Origin: Desulfosporosinus sp. BRH_c37
GTDB taxonomy: Bacteria; Bacillota; Desulfitobacteriia; Desulfitobacteriales; Desulfitobacteriaceae
Reading direction: 5' to 3'
Assembly: GCA_001516045.1 (NCBI GenBank)
Contig: LOEW01000280.1
Span: 1-45,016 of the forward strand
Length of the DNA stretch: 45,016 nucleotides
Part shown: piece after piece, positions 9,313 to 18,414 of the stretch
Layout: every line of letters begins with the position of its first letter
How positions within the stretch are numbered: position 1 is the stretch's first letter
Made by a program: the position numbers and the translations under genes
The notes under the pieces: generated by a model
What the model was told of the DNA's origin: nothing
Database searches by the model: none
Seen by the model: only the letters and a program-made list of their open reading frames with translations

Positions 9313-9427
9313 GGTCTTTCTGAGACAAAAGAGTACACTGGAATAAGCCTAGAACGTCCTGATCGAATCTGGCAAGCCACTGGAAACTGTGGCGAACGTA
9401 AATTTATTTTCATTCATTCATCAAAGC

Positions 9428-9456
9428 TTTACATATGTTGATTTCTAGTTTAAAAG
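9428..9456 (+). promoter_or_regulatory. Possible promoter for the M23 peptidase gene
   Basis: TTTACA at 9428-9433 (5 of 6 consensus bases) and TAAAAG at 9451-9456 are 17 bases apart, 60 bases before the TTG start. It suggests separate expression from ftsEX. Confidence 0.4.
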
Positions 9457-9515
9457 AATTCCTATTTAGAGATCGAAGTCTTGTTAAAATTTTAATTTAA
9501 GAACGGAGGGGTCGT

Positions 9516-10664
9516 TTGTTCAGGAAGAATATGCTACCCATTGTGGTATTTTGTCTTTTTTTACTCGAGACATCGGCATTGCCTTCTCGGGCAAATGAAA
9601 TAGGAGATGCTGTTCAACAGCAGAAAGACATTACAAATCAAACGAATCAAGTCCGAGGGCAGTTAAATCGATTAACCTATACAGAAGATAAAATCAAGAC
9701 TCAAATGGCCCAACTTGAAAAACAAATCGCTGCAGCGCAGATCCTTTTAAACCAGAAACAGACCGCTTTTGCCCAAGCCCAAAAACAAGTTCTTGCAGCT
9801 CAAAATGAACTGGATCTAAAACAAAAGGAGCTTGAAGACCGCCAAGTGGCTCTTGGAAAACGGGCAAAGGGAATATATGAAAGTGGGCAGATTAGCTATT
9901 TGGAACTGCTTTTTCAAGCTGCGGACCTCGGCGACTTTATTACTCGAATGGAGTATTTCACTAAATTAGTTTCCAATGACCGCCAGTTATTGATGGACAT
10001 TCAAACCCAAAAGGAACAAATTGTCAAAAAGACTAACGAATTGCAGAGTATAAGGGACCAAGCTAGAAAGCTCCAAGAACTGGCGGCTTCGGCCAAATCA
10101 GATCTCGATAAAGCAAACTCCCAGCAACGTTTAGCTTTAGATCAAAACAAAAAAGACCAACAAGTGGCTTTTGATAATATAGACCGATTGGAAGCCGAGG
10201 CCAATGCGTGGAATGATAAAATTCGGAAATTGCAGGCTGCACAGGTGGGACGCCCTGGTGGTGTAAGTGGATCAATTACTACTTGGCCAGTACAAGGCTA
10301 TTACGAAATAAGTAGCCCCTTTGGCTGGAGGGTTCACCCCATAACACATAAACGAAGTTTACATACTGGTACGGATATTGTTGCTCCAACGGGGACGAAG
10401 ATTACGGCTGCGGGAGCTGGAGTCGTCATAATGGCTGGGTGGAACACAGCTTATGGTAATATGACGATAATTGATCATGGCAAAGGGATATCCACGCTTT
10501 ATGGACATCAGTCAGCCTTGGCTGTCACCGAAGGCCAATCGGTTCAAGCTAATCAAGTGATTGGATATGTAGGTTCGACAGGGTGGAGCACAGGCCCACA
10601 CCTGCATTTCGAAGTAAGGGAAGGAGGAAACCCTACGGATCCTTTACGGTATTTCCCAAATTGA
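9516..10664 (+). CDS. EnvC/PcsB-like M23 peptidoglycan endopeptidase
   Basis: This is a secreted wall hydrolase or hydrolase activator of 382 residues. It has an N-terminal signal peptide (about residues 1-27, with hydrophobic LPIVVFCLFLLETSA and cleavage probably near SRANE), a long coiled coil (about 30-240, rich in Q, K, E, L heptads) and a C-terminal LytM/M23 domain (about 255-382). The zinc ligands appear intact: H and D in HTGTDIVAPTG and the HLH in GPHLHFEVREGG, so it is probably catalytic, unlike degenerate EnvC. I chose the TTG at 9516, which follows ACGGAGGGG. The place just after ftsEX fits a client of FtsEX that cuts septal peptidoglycan. Confidence 0.9.
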   Translation: MFRKNMLPIVVFCLFLLETSALPSRANEIGDAVQQQKDITNQTNQVRGQLNRLTYTEDKIKTQMAQLEKQIAAAQILLNQKQTAFAQAQKQVLAAQNELDLKQKELEDRQVALGKRAKGIYESGQISYLELLFQAADLGDFITRMEYFTKLVSNDRQLLMDIQTQKEQIVKKTNELQSIRDQARKLQELAASAKSDLDKANSQQRLALDQNKKDQQVAFDNIDRLEAEANAWNDKIRKLQAAQVGRPGGVSGSITTWPVQGYYEISSPFGWRVHPITHKRSLHTGTDIVAPTGTKITAAGAGVVIMAGWNTAYGNMTIIDHGKGISTLYGHQSALAVTEGQSVQANQVIGYVGSTGWSTGPHLHFEVREGGNPTDPLRYFPN

Positions 10665-10737
10665 GTGGATAAGCAGTATTTCTATGCAGGAATAAGCATA
10701 TAATAGAGCGAGATAAGAGGGAAGGAGTTTGACTTGT

Positions 10738-11928
10738 TTGCAAGAGTGGAACTGGAAAAGAGTTGCAAAAAACGCAGGAGTAATCTTATTGATATTTTGT
10801 GTACTATTCACCACGACCCTTGGAGGGATGGTTCTTGCCAACATAAATAACGTGGGGCGGTTAGTTCATGTTATGCAACTGATTCGAAGCGATTACTTAG
10901 AAAATGTTTCGACAGATCAGCTTGTGGAAGGCGCTACAAAAGGGATTGTTGAGATATTGGGAGATCCCTATTCGACGTACATGAATGCCAAGGAGAACGA
11001 AGAGCTTTTTCAAATGCTGGAAGGGAAGTTCGGCGGGGTAGGAATTGTTCTTAGTCTTAAGGATCCAAAAAAGCTCATGGTATTGCGTCCTATTAAGAAT
11101 TCTCCTGCTAGTAAGGCTGGCATCCAATCGGGCGACGTCGTCAGCAAGATTAATGATTCGGAAACCGCTGGGATGGAGCAAGAAAAAGCGGTGAGTATGA
11201 TGCGCGGAGATCCTGGGACGAAAGTTAACTTGGCTCTCTATCGGGAAAGCACACATAAGACCTTCACGGTCAGTTTGACAAGGGAAAATATCACTGTTCC
11301 AACCGTGGAGGGAGAAGCATTGCCGGGGAACCCAGATCTTGCCTATATTAGTATTTCGCAATTCTCCTCAGTTACTGGGAATGAACTTCAAGAAACAATG
11401 ACCAATCTTGATATCAAGAGATTCAAAGGACTTATTTTGGATATGAGATATAACCACGGCGGAGAACTCAATGCTGCTGTTCAGGTTGCCAGTTACTTTG
11501 TTTCAGGGGGGCCAGTTGTTTATATTGTGGATAAACAAGGGAATGTCGATACAAAGATGGCAGCAGACAAGTATCTAGGAATGCCCATGGTTGTTCTCGT
11601 CAATGAAGAAAGTGCTTCGGCTGCAGAGATTGTAGCCGGAGCGATTAAGGACAAAGGAACGGCGAGCCTCGTCGGAGTAAAAACGTTCGGCAAAGGAATC
11701 GTGCAAACGATTTTTCCCCTGGGTGGGGGGACGAGTGTCAAATTAACAACCGCCAAATACTTAACTCCCAATAAGGTGGATATTCACAAAAAAGGGATTG
11801 AACCGGATGTAGTGATTGAACTAAACAAAGGGCAGACGGCCACGATTTCCCCGACAGACACAGGCTTTGACCCACAACTTCAAAAAGCTCTTCAGACGCT
11901 ACAAGGAAAACTAAATAGTAAAAAGTAA
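10738..11928 (+). CDS. S41 carboxyl-terminal processing protease (CtpA-like)
   Basis: This is a serine protease of the Ctp/Tsp family acting outside the membrane. The 396-residue protein has an N-terminal membrane helix (VILLIFCVLFTTTLGGMVLA), a PDZ domain (about residues 88-170, GVGIVLSLKD...SKAGIQSGDVVSKIN) and the S41 domain with the catalytic serine in NEESASAAEIVAG and lysine in KTFGKGIVQT. I favour the TTG at 10738, ten bases after AAGGAG; a TTG at 10729 is too close to that site. It follows the M23 gene by 73 bases (TATAAT at 10699-10704 may be a -10 box). Clustering with ftsEX and an M23 enzyme suggests control of wall enzymes by proteolysis. Confidence 0.93.
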   Translation: MQEWNWKRVAKNAGVILLIFCVLFTTTLGGMVLANINNVGRLVHVMQLIRSDYLENVSTDQLVEGATKGIVEILGDPYSTYMNAKENEELFQMLEGKFGGVGIVLSLKDPKKLMVLRPIKNSPASKAGIQSGDVVSKINDSETAGMEQEKAVSMMRGDPGTKVNLALYRESTHKTFTVSLTRENITVPTVEGEALPGNPDLAYISISQFSSVTGNELQETMTNLDIKRFKGLILDMRYNHGGELNAAVQVASYFVSGGPVVYIVDKQGNVDTKMAADKYLGMPMVVLVNEESASAAEIVAGAIKDKGTASLVGVKTFGKGIVQTIFPLGGGTSVKLTTAKYLTPNKVDIHKKGIEPDVVIELNKGQTATISPTDTGFDPQLQKALQTLQGKLNSKK

Positions 11929-11950
11929 ATTTTTAAAGACATGCCCCCAA

Positions 11951-12105
11951 TTCGATATTCGTAGTTCGTGGTTCGAGGTTCGAACTACGAACTACTATTA
12001 ATAGTGGTTCATGCTTTGATCGACACACTCTAACATGGAGTGTGTCTTTTTTTCGATAATCGTAGTTCGTAGTTCAAATATCGAACAACGAACATCGAAC
12101 CTCGA
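11951..12105. repeat. Heptanucleotide inverted arrays flanking a terminator
   Basis: Left array 11951-11994 reads in 7-base steps (TTCGATA, TTCGTAG, TTCGTGG, TTCGAGG) and then turns at TTCGAA into CTACGAA units. A second array at 12054-12105 is built the same way (TCGTAG, TTCGTAG ... CGAACAA, CGAACAT, CGAACCT). The terminator at 12022-12053 sits between them. The same heptads are found at 21235-21304, 23694-23812, 27674-27791 and 40482-40510. Confidence 0.85.
12022..12053 (+). terminator. Rho-independent terminator after the S41 protease gene
   Basis: GACACACTC at 12022-12030 pairs perfectly with GAGTGTGTC at 12038-12046 across a 7-base loop, followed by seven Ts. Confidence 0.93.
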
Positions 12106-12172
12106 GTTGTAGCCGTCCTTCACGTAGTTGCATAGACTACGCTGATCCATAAAAAAAACGGGGGTTAGAGGC

Positions 12173-13210
12173 ATGAGAAATAAGACTGGGGTTCGACATT
12201 ATTTTGCAGAAGGAATGACCACTAGAGGCTACATATCTCTTTTGCCCAACATGATGCCGAGTTGGCAACGGGTGTATGTCTTATTGGGAGGCCCCGGAAC
12301 GGGTAAATCAACGTTGATAAAGGTTATCGGCCTCGAATTGTTGGATCGGGGATATGGCGTTGATTTCTTGCGTTCAGTGCGGGACCCAGATTCGATGGCA
12401 GGTTTTATCATGCCGAATATCGGATTGGCAATGCTAGATGCCATGGAGGTTTCCCCACTACGTTGGCGGGCCCCAGGCGTAGTTGAGAAGTTTGTTGATT
12501 TCAGCATTTTTTGTGATGAACTCAAGTTAGAGAAGCAACATTCACAGATTTTTAAAATTGAGAATCGCCTTCAAGAGCTTCAAACCACTTTGGAAGAAGA
12601 GCTGGCTGCGGAACTTGGAGCGTTGATTGGGAATAAGGTCCCAAAACTTCAAATGGAAAAAGAAGACTTCTCTTGGATCCTGGGGAATTCGGCACGAGTG
12701 AAGGTTAAGAAAGATCACACTGGTCCTTGGCCTCTCGCCGAGAATGCTCTTAAACTTTTGCAAAAAAGCGTTATTATTCCTTATTTCTTACATGGCTTAA
12801 CTGTGGAGGGGTGGCTTAATCTTGCTCCGCATTTCCTGACGGACTTCGATCAAATTCGACTTGAAGGGGACGAAACATTGGACGCTTTAGATTGGGTTTT
12901 GCGGGAAGCGCAACAATTGGGACAAATGATTGAGATCGTCTTACATCCGCTCAATCCGGATGAAGTGATCGGAATTGTTTTCCCTGAAAGACATTTGGCG
13001 ATCTGGCAGGGAAACCCCGAAGATTTGCGAGATCAAGGATTAGATCGGCCATTTAGCGAAAAATTAAAAGAGACCTTAATATCTTGGCAAACTCACAGGT
13101 CTCAACTTAAAGGGATCTATATGGATGCGATGGATTTTGATCAATTGGATGGCTACAGAGAAACTGTGCTTAACCAAATTTTGTGTGATTTACAAACAAA
13201 ACAAAATTAA
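12173..13210 (+). CDS. PRK06851-type P-loop ATPase, function unknown
   Basis: This is a 345-residue protein with a clear Walker A GGPGTGKST near residue 40 and a layout I recognise as the PRK06851-type family of Firmicutes (RHYFAEGMTTRGYISLLPNM at the start, LRSVRDPDSMAGFIMPNIGLAMLDA near residue 65). A coiled stretch around residues 125-145 separates it from a second, probably degenerate, ATPase half; many relatives have two P-loop halves. No function has been assigned to this family that I can state with confidence. Start: ATG at 12173 after GGGGGTTAGAGG. It converges with the HDOD gene, 24 bases between stops. The terminator upstream makes it a separate unit. Confidence 0.8.
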   Translation: MRNKTGVRHYFAEGMTTRGYISLLPNMMPSWQRVYVLLGGPGTGKSTLIKVIGLELLDRGYGVDFLRSVRDPDSMAGFIMPNIGLAMLDAMEVSPLRWRAPGVVEKFVDFSIFCDELKLEKQHSQIFKIENRLQELQTTLEEELAAELGALIGNKVPKLQMEKEDFSWILGNSARVKVKKDHTGPWPLAENALKLLQKSVIIPYFLHGLTVEGWLNLAPHFLTDFDQIRLEGDETLDALDWVLREAQQLGQMIEIVLHPLNPDEVIGIVFPERHLAIWQGNPEDLRDQGLDRPFSEKLKETLISWQTHRSQLKGIYMDAMDFDQLDGYRETVLNQILCDLQTKQN

Positions 13211-13234
13211 ATCATAGAGTACGATCCCTCGGCC

Positions 13235-14077
13235 CTACGCGAATATGGTGGGATCCAGAAGAGACTCACCGAGGTCAGCCATAATATGTTCCAAATTGGC
13301 TTCTTTTAGGGATAGGCGGTCGAGGGCTTCTTGTTGTAGGGGATTTAAAAAGCTATCCACCCCTCCACCGATCCCAAGTAAGCACGCAATTCCATTAGCA
13401 ACGTGGATTATGCTGGCCAGTTCAATATAATTTTTCGCACTGGAGGGGGCATGGTGGCAGGAGATACTTTCCACAAGATCATCAGGCAAATTCCAACCTT
13501 TGGCTAGAAATCCACCGACGGTTGCGTGATTAAAACCAATTATTTTTTCTTCAAGCTCAACATAGGAAAGCTTAGCGGAAGTCACTTTATCTAAAAGATA
13601 AGCGCCCACTTCCTGCACATAAATAGAGATGACTAGTTTCCCGATATCGTGAAGTAAGCCGGCGGTAAAGGCAACATCTCCGTGAGGGAGTTTAAGTTTT
13701 TTACACAAACTTTTCGCAGCCATGGCTGTAAGCATGGAATGTTTCCAAAGCCCTTCATGTTCAATCTCGTATCCTAGTAGCTGGGTTTTAAGTACTGGGG
13801 CAACAGCGGAAGCCATCGCTAAACCTTGTGTTGCCTGAAAGCCAAGTACGACGATAGCCTCCTGGAGAGAAGAGATGCGCCTTGCATAGCCATAATAAGC
13901 AGAATTGGCTTGTCGAAGCATGCCAGCTGCCAGGGCCGGATCCTGCCCAATAACGTTTTCAAGCTCTCTTGCAGATGTTGCAGGGTTTTTAGTTAAAGCA
14001 ATTACCCGCATTGCGGACGTGGGCAGGGGGGGGAGAGCTTGTATTCGTTTTAATACATGTTCTAACTTAACCGGCAA
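13235..14077 (-). CDS. HDOD domain protein
   Basis: This is a 280-residue protein made of one HDOD domain, a degenerate relative of HD phosphohydrolases found in bacterial signalling proteins. Seen: the N-terminal IQALPPLPTSAMRVIALTKNPATSARELENVIGQDPALAAGMLRQANSAYYG pattern (described here in parts by its key residues LPPLP and DPALA near residue 48), and the HDIGKL motif near residue 147 with HH at SCHHAPSS near residue 213. No other domain is attached. HDOD proteins take part in motility, stress or c-di-GMP signalling in relatives; substrate unknown. Start: TTG at 14077 with AAAGGAGG upstream on this strand. It is the only minus-strand gene that I accept in the window. Confidence 0.9.
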   Translation of the reverse strand: MPVKLEHVLKRIQALPPLPTSAMRVIALTKNPATSARELENVIGQDPALAAGMLRQANSAYYGYARRISSLQEAIVVLGFQATQGLAMASAVAPVLKTQLLGYEIEHEGLWKHSMLTAMAAKSLCKKLKLPHGDVAFTAGLLHDIGKLVISIYVQEVGAYLLDKVTSAKLSYVELEEKIIGFNHATVGGFLAKGWNLPDDLVESISCHHAPSSAKNYIELASIIHVANGIACLLGIGGGVDSFLNPLQQEALDRLSLKEANLEHIMADLGESLLDPTIFA

Positions 14078-14331
14078 ATGAAAGACCTCCTTTTGACTAT
14101 TTAAGATTTTTTACGACCCCATACGAGAGCGGCGATAATTGTAGTCGAGAAGCAAGTTATGTGAAAGCCTGGTACGATATGGATGATCGGAACTAGAGTA
14201 TGCATTAATGAATAAATGCACATAAAGTCCAATCATAAAAAGTGATCTACTTTTCCAACTGTATGTTTTTAGCCGTCAAGGGAAAACTAACCTAAAGAAT
14301 TAAGGATCGAGCTTCGAAAGGAGCGTGTCGC
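14078..14331. other. Divergent intergenic region
   Basis: This lies between the HDOD gene (minus) and the lipoprotein gene (plus), so it should hold promoters in both directions. I see a small hairpin TGCATT/AATGCA near 14199-14218 but no promoter pair that I would defend. Confidence 0.3.
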
Positions 14332-15693
14332 ATGTCAAAAAGAGTACGGTCCATTTTAGTTATTTTTTCCTTATGTCTTAGTTTAACAATAACTGGCTGT
14401 GGTCTACAAGCCCTTTTAGGAAACAAGACCAAAACTTCTTCAACGAAGAAGGGGACTGAGTCGGTTATTGCCGTTTCTTTAAATGAGGAAGATCCCAATA
14501 AACTACTTATTACCAAAGGTATCGACGATCTGGCGAAGAAGGAAAACGTACAAGTGAAGTATATGGACCAAAGTGCAGCTGGAAAAGAATCACCCTTGAA
14601 AGGGGCGAAGGTGCTTATTTATCAAGGGGGAAATGCGAGCCTTCTCAAGAGTGCTGAAACAGATAAAATTCCAGTGTTAGCTTTAAGTCAGCTTCCTGTA
14701 GGCGTTAAGCCCGCGGGGATAATCACCCCGGATCAGGAAAAGGCTGGGGAGCTTATGGCTCAAACGTTGGTGAGTAAGGTTGCTGAGGGACAGGTCGTAA
14801 TTTTGCAGGGAGACCCAAACAAAACTGGAGTCCAGGAACGCTTAGCTGGAAACAAAGTCGTACTTAGTAAATATCCTAAGATAACAGTTCAAAACATTGT
14901 AAGTTCACCAGATTCTGAATCGGTCGCCAAGCAGGGGTTAGTGGATTTTCTGCAAAAGAATCCCGATAAGGTCCAGGGCATCTTGGCTTATACCGAGAAA
15001 TTAGCAGTTTTAGCGAATGAAGTTTTGAAACAAGCGCAGTTAGATAAGAAAATCGTCTTAATTGGGGGACAAGCCAGTGTTTCCTCCTTGGAACGAATAT
15101 CAAGCGGAGCACAGGTCGGCGATATTGACACTTCCCCTTATCTGCAAGGTGCCAATGCGTATCAATGGGCTCAAAAGATAATAAAAAAGGAATCCCAAGA
15201 TGTCAATAATTCTATTACAAGTGAGCAAGGTGAAATTCCGGCTAAGATTATTCAGGTTAAGGCTGTAACGACAGATAATCTCGCGGTGGTTCAGAAGAGT
15301 TACACTACAACCCTGCAAAGTGCAGAACAAGATAAAAAGCAAACCGAGCAGGCGGGTCAAGCTTCTAAATCGAAAAATCAATCAAAAGATCAAGGGCAAG
15401 CTAAGAAAGAAAATCAGAGTGAAGATAAGTCAGGAGCAAGTAGTGAAGGACAACAGGCCAAATCAAGTACTATTCCTGCCGAAGTCCAAAAGGTTACGGA
15501 AAGGATAAAGACTGAAATAACTCGAGAGTATCTTGATGCTCAAGGTAAAGTTATCGGCACTGAGAAAACTGCAAATGAACAGGTAAAAACCGTACCCCCC
15601 GAAATGTTAAAGCAACAGACCGAGCAACCAAAAGACGCGACGAAGGATCAGGGGGATCAGTCGGCAAAGGATAAGGGAACGCAAACAAAGTGA
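14332..15693 (+). CDS. Sugar-binding-like (Peripla_BP type) lipoprotein with charged linker
   Basis: The 453-residue product has a lipoprotein signal peptide ending in a lipobox (SLTITGC, Cys 23). Residues about 45-330 look like the periplasmic sugar-binding fold of the RbsB/XylF type (VIAVSLNEEDPNK, QAAGKESPLKGAKVLIYQGG in outline, ILQGDPNKTGVQERLAG, GILAYTEKLAVLANEVLK). A low-complexity K/Q/S/E linker follows (about 335-385), and then a tail with TEITREYLDAQGKVIGTE. No permease or ATPase gene is near, so transport is doubtful; sensing or spore/wall roles are possible. ATG at 14332 follows GAAAGGAG. The stop TGA at 15691 is the first triplet of a repeat element. Confidence 0.8.
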   Translation: MSKRVRSILVIFSLCLSLTITGCGLQALLGNKTKTSSTKKGTESVIAVSLNEEDPNKLLITKGIDDLAKKENVQVKYMDQSAAGKESPLKGAKVLIYQGGNASLLKSAETDKIPVLALSQLPVGVKPAGIITPDQEKAGELMAQTLVSKVAEGQVVILQGDPNKTGVQERLAGNKVVLSKYPKITVQNIVSSPDSESVAKQGLVDFLQKNPDKVQGILAYTEKLAVLANEVLKQAQLDKKIVLIGGQASVSSLERISSGAQVGDIDTSPYLQGANAYQWAQKIIKKESQDVNNSITSEQGEIPAKIIQVKAVTTDNLAVVQKSYTTTLQSAEQDKKQTEQAGQASKSKNQSKDQGQAKKENQSEDKSGASSEGQQAKSSTIPAEVQKVTERIKTEITREYLDAQGKVIGTEKTANEQVKTVPPEMLKQQTEQPKDATKDQGDQSAKDKGTQTK

Positions 15694-16096
15694 ACTCGTT
15701 CAACTAAAGTTGAACATCGAGTCTTCGGTGACGTAAGTCTCAGTGGAGACTTACGCCGAAGGCGCAGAGCCATAGACGAATACTTTGCGCCGAAAGATAG
15801 AACTCTACCGCCTTCGCCGCTAAGTGTTCCTCTTAGGATATGCGGCTTGGCGAAACCAATCCTACAGCGCATTAGTATTCGTTAAGGGTAGGGCGCTTTC
15901 GGCGATACTCTATCCTACGCCGGTGAGTATTTGGGTCACGGCTTCGGCGATAATCATCCTCAGCGCGATAGTATTCGTTAATGGCCGTGTGCTTTCGGCG
16001 ATACTCTCCTCCGGAGACTATCGTCACTGGAGACTATCGTCACCGAAGCAGAATGAGGTGTAAGACTCCCACTTGTAGAAGTGGGAGTCTTACGAT
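15691..16096. repeat. Multi-hairpin repeat element, long copy, at a stop codon
   Basis: The left end TGAACTCGTTCAACTAAAG... (palindrome GTTCAAC-TAAA-GTTGAAC) and the right end GAAGCAGA...CTCCCACTTGTAGAAGTGGGAG match the 4213-4380 copy. The interior adds about 240 bases of degenerate units shared with 30-270. Hairpins seen are GTAAGTCTC/GAGACTTAC near 15734-15755 and the terminal GTAAGACTCCCACTT/AAGTGGGAGTCTTAC at 16060-16093 with loop GTAG. No protein is encoded; a frame at 15824-16063 is repeat sequence. Confidence 0.8.
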
Positions 16097-16126
16097 TTGG
16101 ATAAGAAGACCTAAATAATTCTACGT

Positions 16127-16154
16127 AAGCCGAAGGAATCTCCGGCTTTTTTTT
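16127..16154 (+). terminator. Terminator before uvrB
   Basis: AAGCCG at 16127-16132 and CGGCTT at 16143-16148 form a 6-base stem with a 10-base loop, followed by a run of Ts to 16154. It would end transcripts that come from the lipoprotein gene through the repeat. Bases 16155-16372 are very AT-rich, with several TATAAT-like boxes (16219, 16225, 16294), but I see no convincing -35 and no Bacillus-type LexA box. Confidence 0.7.
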
Positions 16155-16372
16155 GTCAGAAGATGCAATAAAAGACGTGCTGAAGAGAGTTTTCCTTATT
16201 TTCTGATATGACGAGTGGTATAATTATAATTAATACTTTGTAATTGTTTAAGTTATGATTTAAATGTAAAATAAATTAAGAAAAATTACAAGTTATAATT
16301 TAATACTGAGACAAATAATCTTATGATTTCTATGGTATATTTATATTTTATGAATCGAAAGGAGACTAGAGC

Positions 16373-18397
16373 ATGGAATTTCATTTACAAGCCCCTTACC
16401 AACCTTCAGGAGATCAGCCTGAGGCGATCAATGCTCTGGTCGCTGGAGTAAATGAAGGTCGTCGTCATCAGACGTTACTGGGAGTCACGGGCTCAGGAAA
16501 GACTTTTACTATGGCTAATATTATTACAAAGGTACAAAGGCCGACGTTAATTCTTGCTCATAACAAAACTTTAGCTGCACAGCTTTATAGCGAGTTCAAA
16601 GAGTACTTTCCAGAAAATGCAGTGGAGTATTTCGTGAGTTATTACGATTACTATCAACCGGAGGCGTACGTTCCTTCTAGTGATACGTTTATCGAGAAAG
16701 ATGCTTCTATTAACGATGAGATTGAGAAAATGCGTCATTCGGCGACTGCAGCTCTTCTTGAGCGGCGAGATGTAATTGTAGTCGCCAGTGTTTCCTGTAT
16801 TTACGGTCTAGGTTCCCCAGAGGATTATCGTGAACTTGTCCTTTCGTTACGGCAAGGACAAGTTGTCGATCGCAATGATATTTTGCGAAAACTGATCTCA
16901 ATCCAATATGACCGCAATGATATAGCGTTTGCCCGAGGTACCTTTCGTGTGCGCGGGGATGTTGTTGAGATCTACCCCGCAGCATCAAGTGAACGAGTAC
17001 TTCGAGTGGAAATGTTCGGAGACGAAATTGAACACATTTACGAAATCAATTATTTAACGGGTGAGATCTTGGGGGAACGTCACCATGTCTCGATTTTTCC
17101 GAATTCTCACTATGTGACTGCCCAAGAAAAGGTCATGGAGGCTGCGGATAATATTGAGAAAGAACTTGATGAACGAGTGAAGAGTTTAAAATCAGAGGAC
17201 AAACTTTTAGAAGTACAGAGGCTAGAACAGCGGACACACTACGATCTTGAAATGCTCAGAGAAATGGGGTTTTGCAACGGAATTGAAAATTATTCGCGCC
17301 ACTTGACGTTTCGTGAGCCGGGGGAGACCCCCTATACCTTACTCCATTATTTCCCTGAGGATTTCCTCCTTTTTGTGGATGAATCTCACGTTTCCCTTCC
17401 ACAGGTCAGAGGAATGTATGAAGGTGACCGTTCACGAAAAACCACTCTGGTGAACTATGGTTTTCGTCTCCCTTCTGCTCTAGATAACCGACCGCTCACC
17501 TTTGCCGAGTTTGAACGCACGATTAAACAAAGCGTCTATGTTAGCGCAACGCCTGGACCGTATGAATTGGCTCATTGTCCGACGCTTGTGGAACAAATTA
17601 TTCGCCCCACAGGGTTGTTGGAACCGGAGGTCATTGTTCGTCCAACTAAATGGCAGATTGACGATTTACTTGGAGAAATCAGAGCCCGAATTGCGAGGGA
17701 GGAACGGATCCTAGTTACAACCTTAACGAAAAAGATGGCTGAGGACCTTACAGATTACTTTAAAAACCTGGACATAAAGGTGAAGTACCTCCATTCGGAT
17801 ATTAAGACCCTTGAACGAGTAGAAATCCTTCGGGAGCTACGGTTTGGAGCTATTGACGTGGTAGTGGGGATTAATCTTCTACGGGAAGGGCTGGATTTAC
17901 CGGAAGTATCCCTAGTGGCTATTCTCGATGCGGATAAAGAAGGATTCCTTAGATCAGATCGTTCCCTCATTCAAACCATTGGGCGTGCGGCACGCCATGC
18001 CCAGGGCAGGGTCATCTTGTATGGTGATAAGGTCACAAGGTCGATGCAGATCGCCCTAGATGAGACCAATCGACGTCGAGCGATTCAAATGGCTTATAAC
18101 GAGAAAATGGGGATTACTCCTAAAACGATTCATAAACCTGTTCATGACGCGCCAGAAGCGACTCGTGTTGCCGAACTGAAAATGGCCTATGGGTCTAAGT
18201 TGCCTGCCGAAGAGCTTGAGACACTTATTAAGAGTTTAGAACAAGATATGCGGCTCGCAGCTAGAGACCTAGACTTTGAACGAGCTGCCCAAATTCGGGA
18301 TGCTATGATCGAGCTAAAAGGAGAAGATAATAAATACAAGGTATCTTCGCAACAACGGGGGAGCAAAAAGACGACTTATCGAAAAGGGAAGAAATAG
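16373..18397 (+). CDS. uvrB: Excinuclease ABC subunit B
   Basis: UvrB is the damage-verifying helicase-like core of nucleotide excision repair. It is loaded by UvrA and cut sites are made by UvrC. The 674-residue protein has Walker [10 protein letters not shown] near residue 39, the beta-hairpin region [21 protein letters not shown] (key residues Y92-Y96 style, near 90-110), helicase motifs [10 protein letters not shown] and QTIGRAARH, and a C-terminal UVR domain ([17 protein letters not shown] near residue 640) that binds UvrC. ATG at 16373 follows GAAAGGAG. uvrA follows after 17 bases, so the two form an operon. Confidence 0.98.
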   Translation: MEFHLQAPYQPSGDQPEAINALVAGVNEGRRHQTLLGVTGSGKTFTMANIITKVQRPTLILAHNKTLAAQLYSEFKEYFPENAVEYFVSYYDYYQPEAYVPSSDTFIEKDASINDEIEKMRHSATAALLERRDVIVVASVSCIYGLGSPEDYRELVLSLRQGQVVDRNDILRKLISIQYDRNDIAFARGTFRVRGDVVEIYPAASSERVLRVEMFGDEIEHIYEINYLTGEILGERHHVSIFPNSHYVTAQEKVMEAADNIEKELDERVKSLKSEDKLLEVQRLEQRTHYDLEMLREMGFCNGIENYSRHLTFREPGETPYTLLHYFPEDFLLFVDESHVSLPQVRGMYEGDRSRKTTLVNYGFRLPSALDNRPLTFAEFERTIKQSVYVSATPGPYELAHCPTLVEQIIRPTGLLEPEVIVRPTKWQIDDLLGEIRARIAREERILVTTLTKKMAEDLTDYFKNLDIKVKYLHSDIKTLERVEILRELRFGAIDVVVGINLLREGLDLPEVSLVAILDADKEGFLRSDRSLIQTIGRAARHAQGRVILYGDKVTRSMQIALDETNRRRAIQMAYNEKMGITPKTIHKPVHDAPEATRVAELKMAYGSKLPAEELETLIKSLEQDMRLAARDLDFERAAQIRDAMIELKGEDNKYKVSSQQRGSKKTTYRKGKK

Positions 18398-18414
18398 GGA
18401 ACTGGAGGCCAATC

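Noticed and set aside
10897..11361. A 154-codon minus-strand frame
   Set aside because: It is antisense to the S41 protease PDZ region; a shadow of that gene.
16155..16372. LexA-type operator upstream of uvrB
   Set aside because: No GAAC-N4-GTTC-like site was found in the AT-rich leader by eye.
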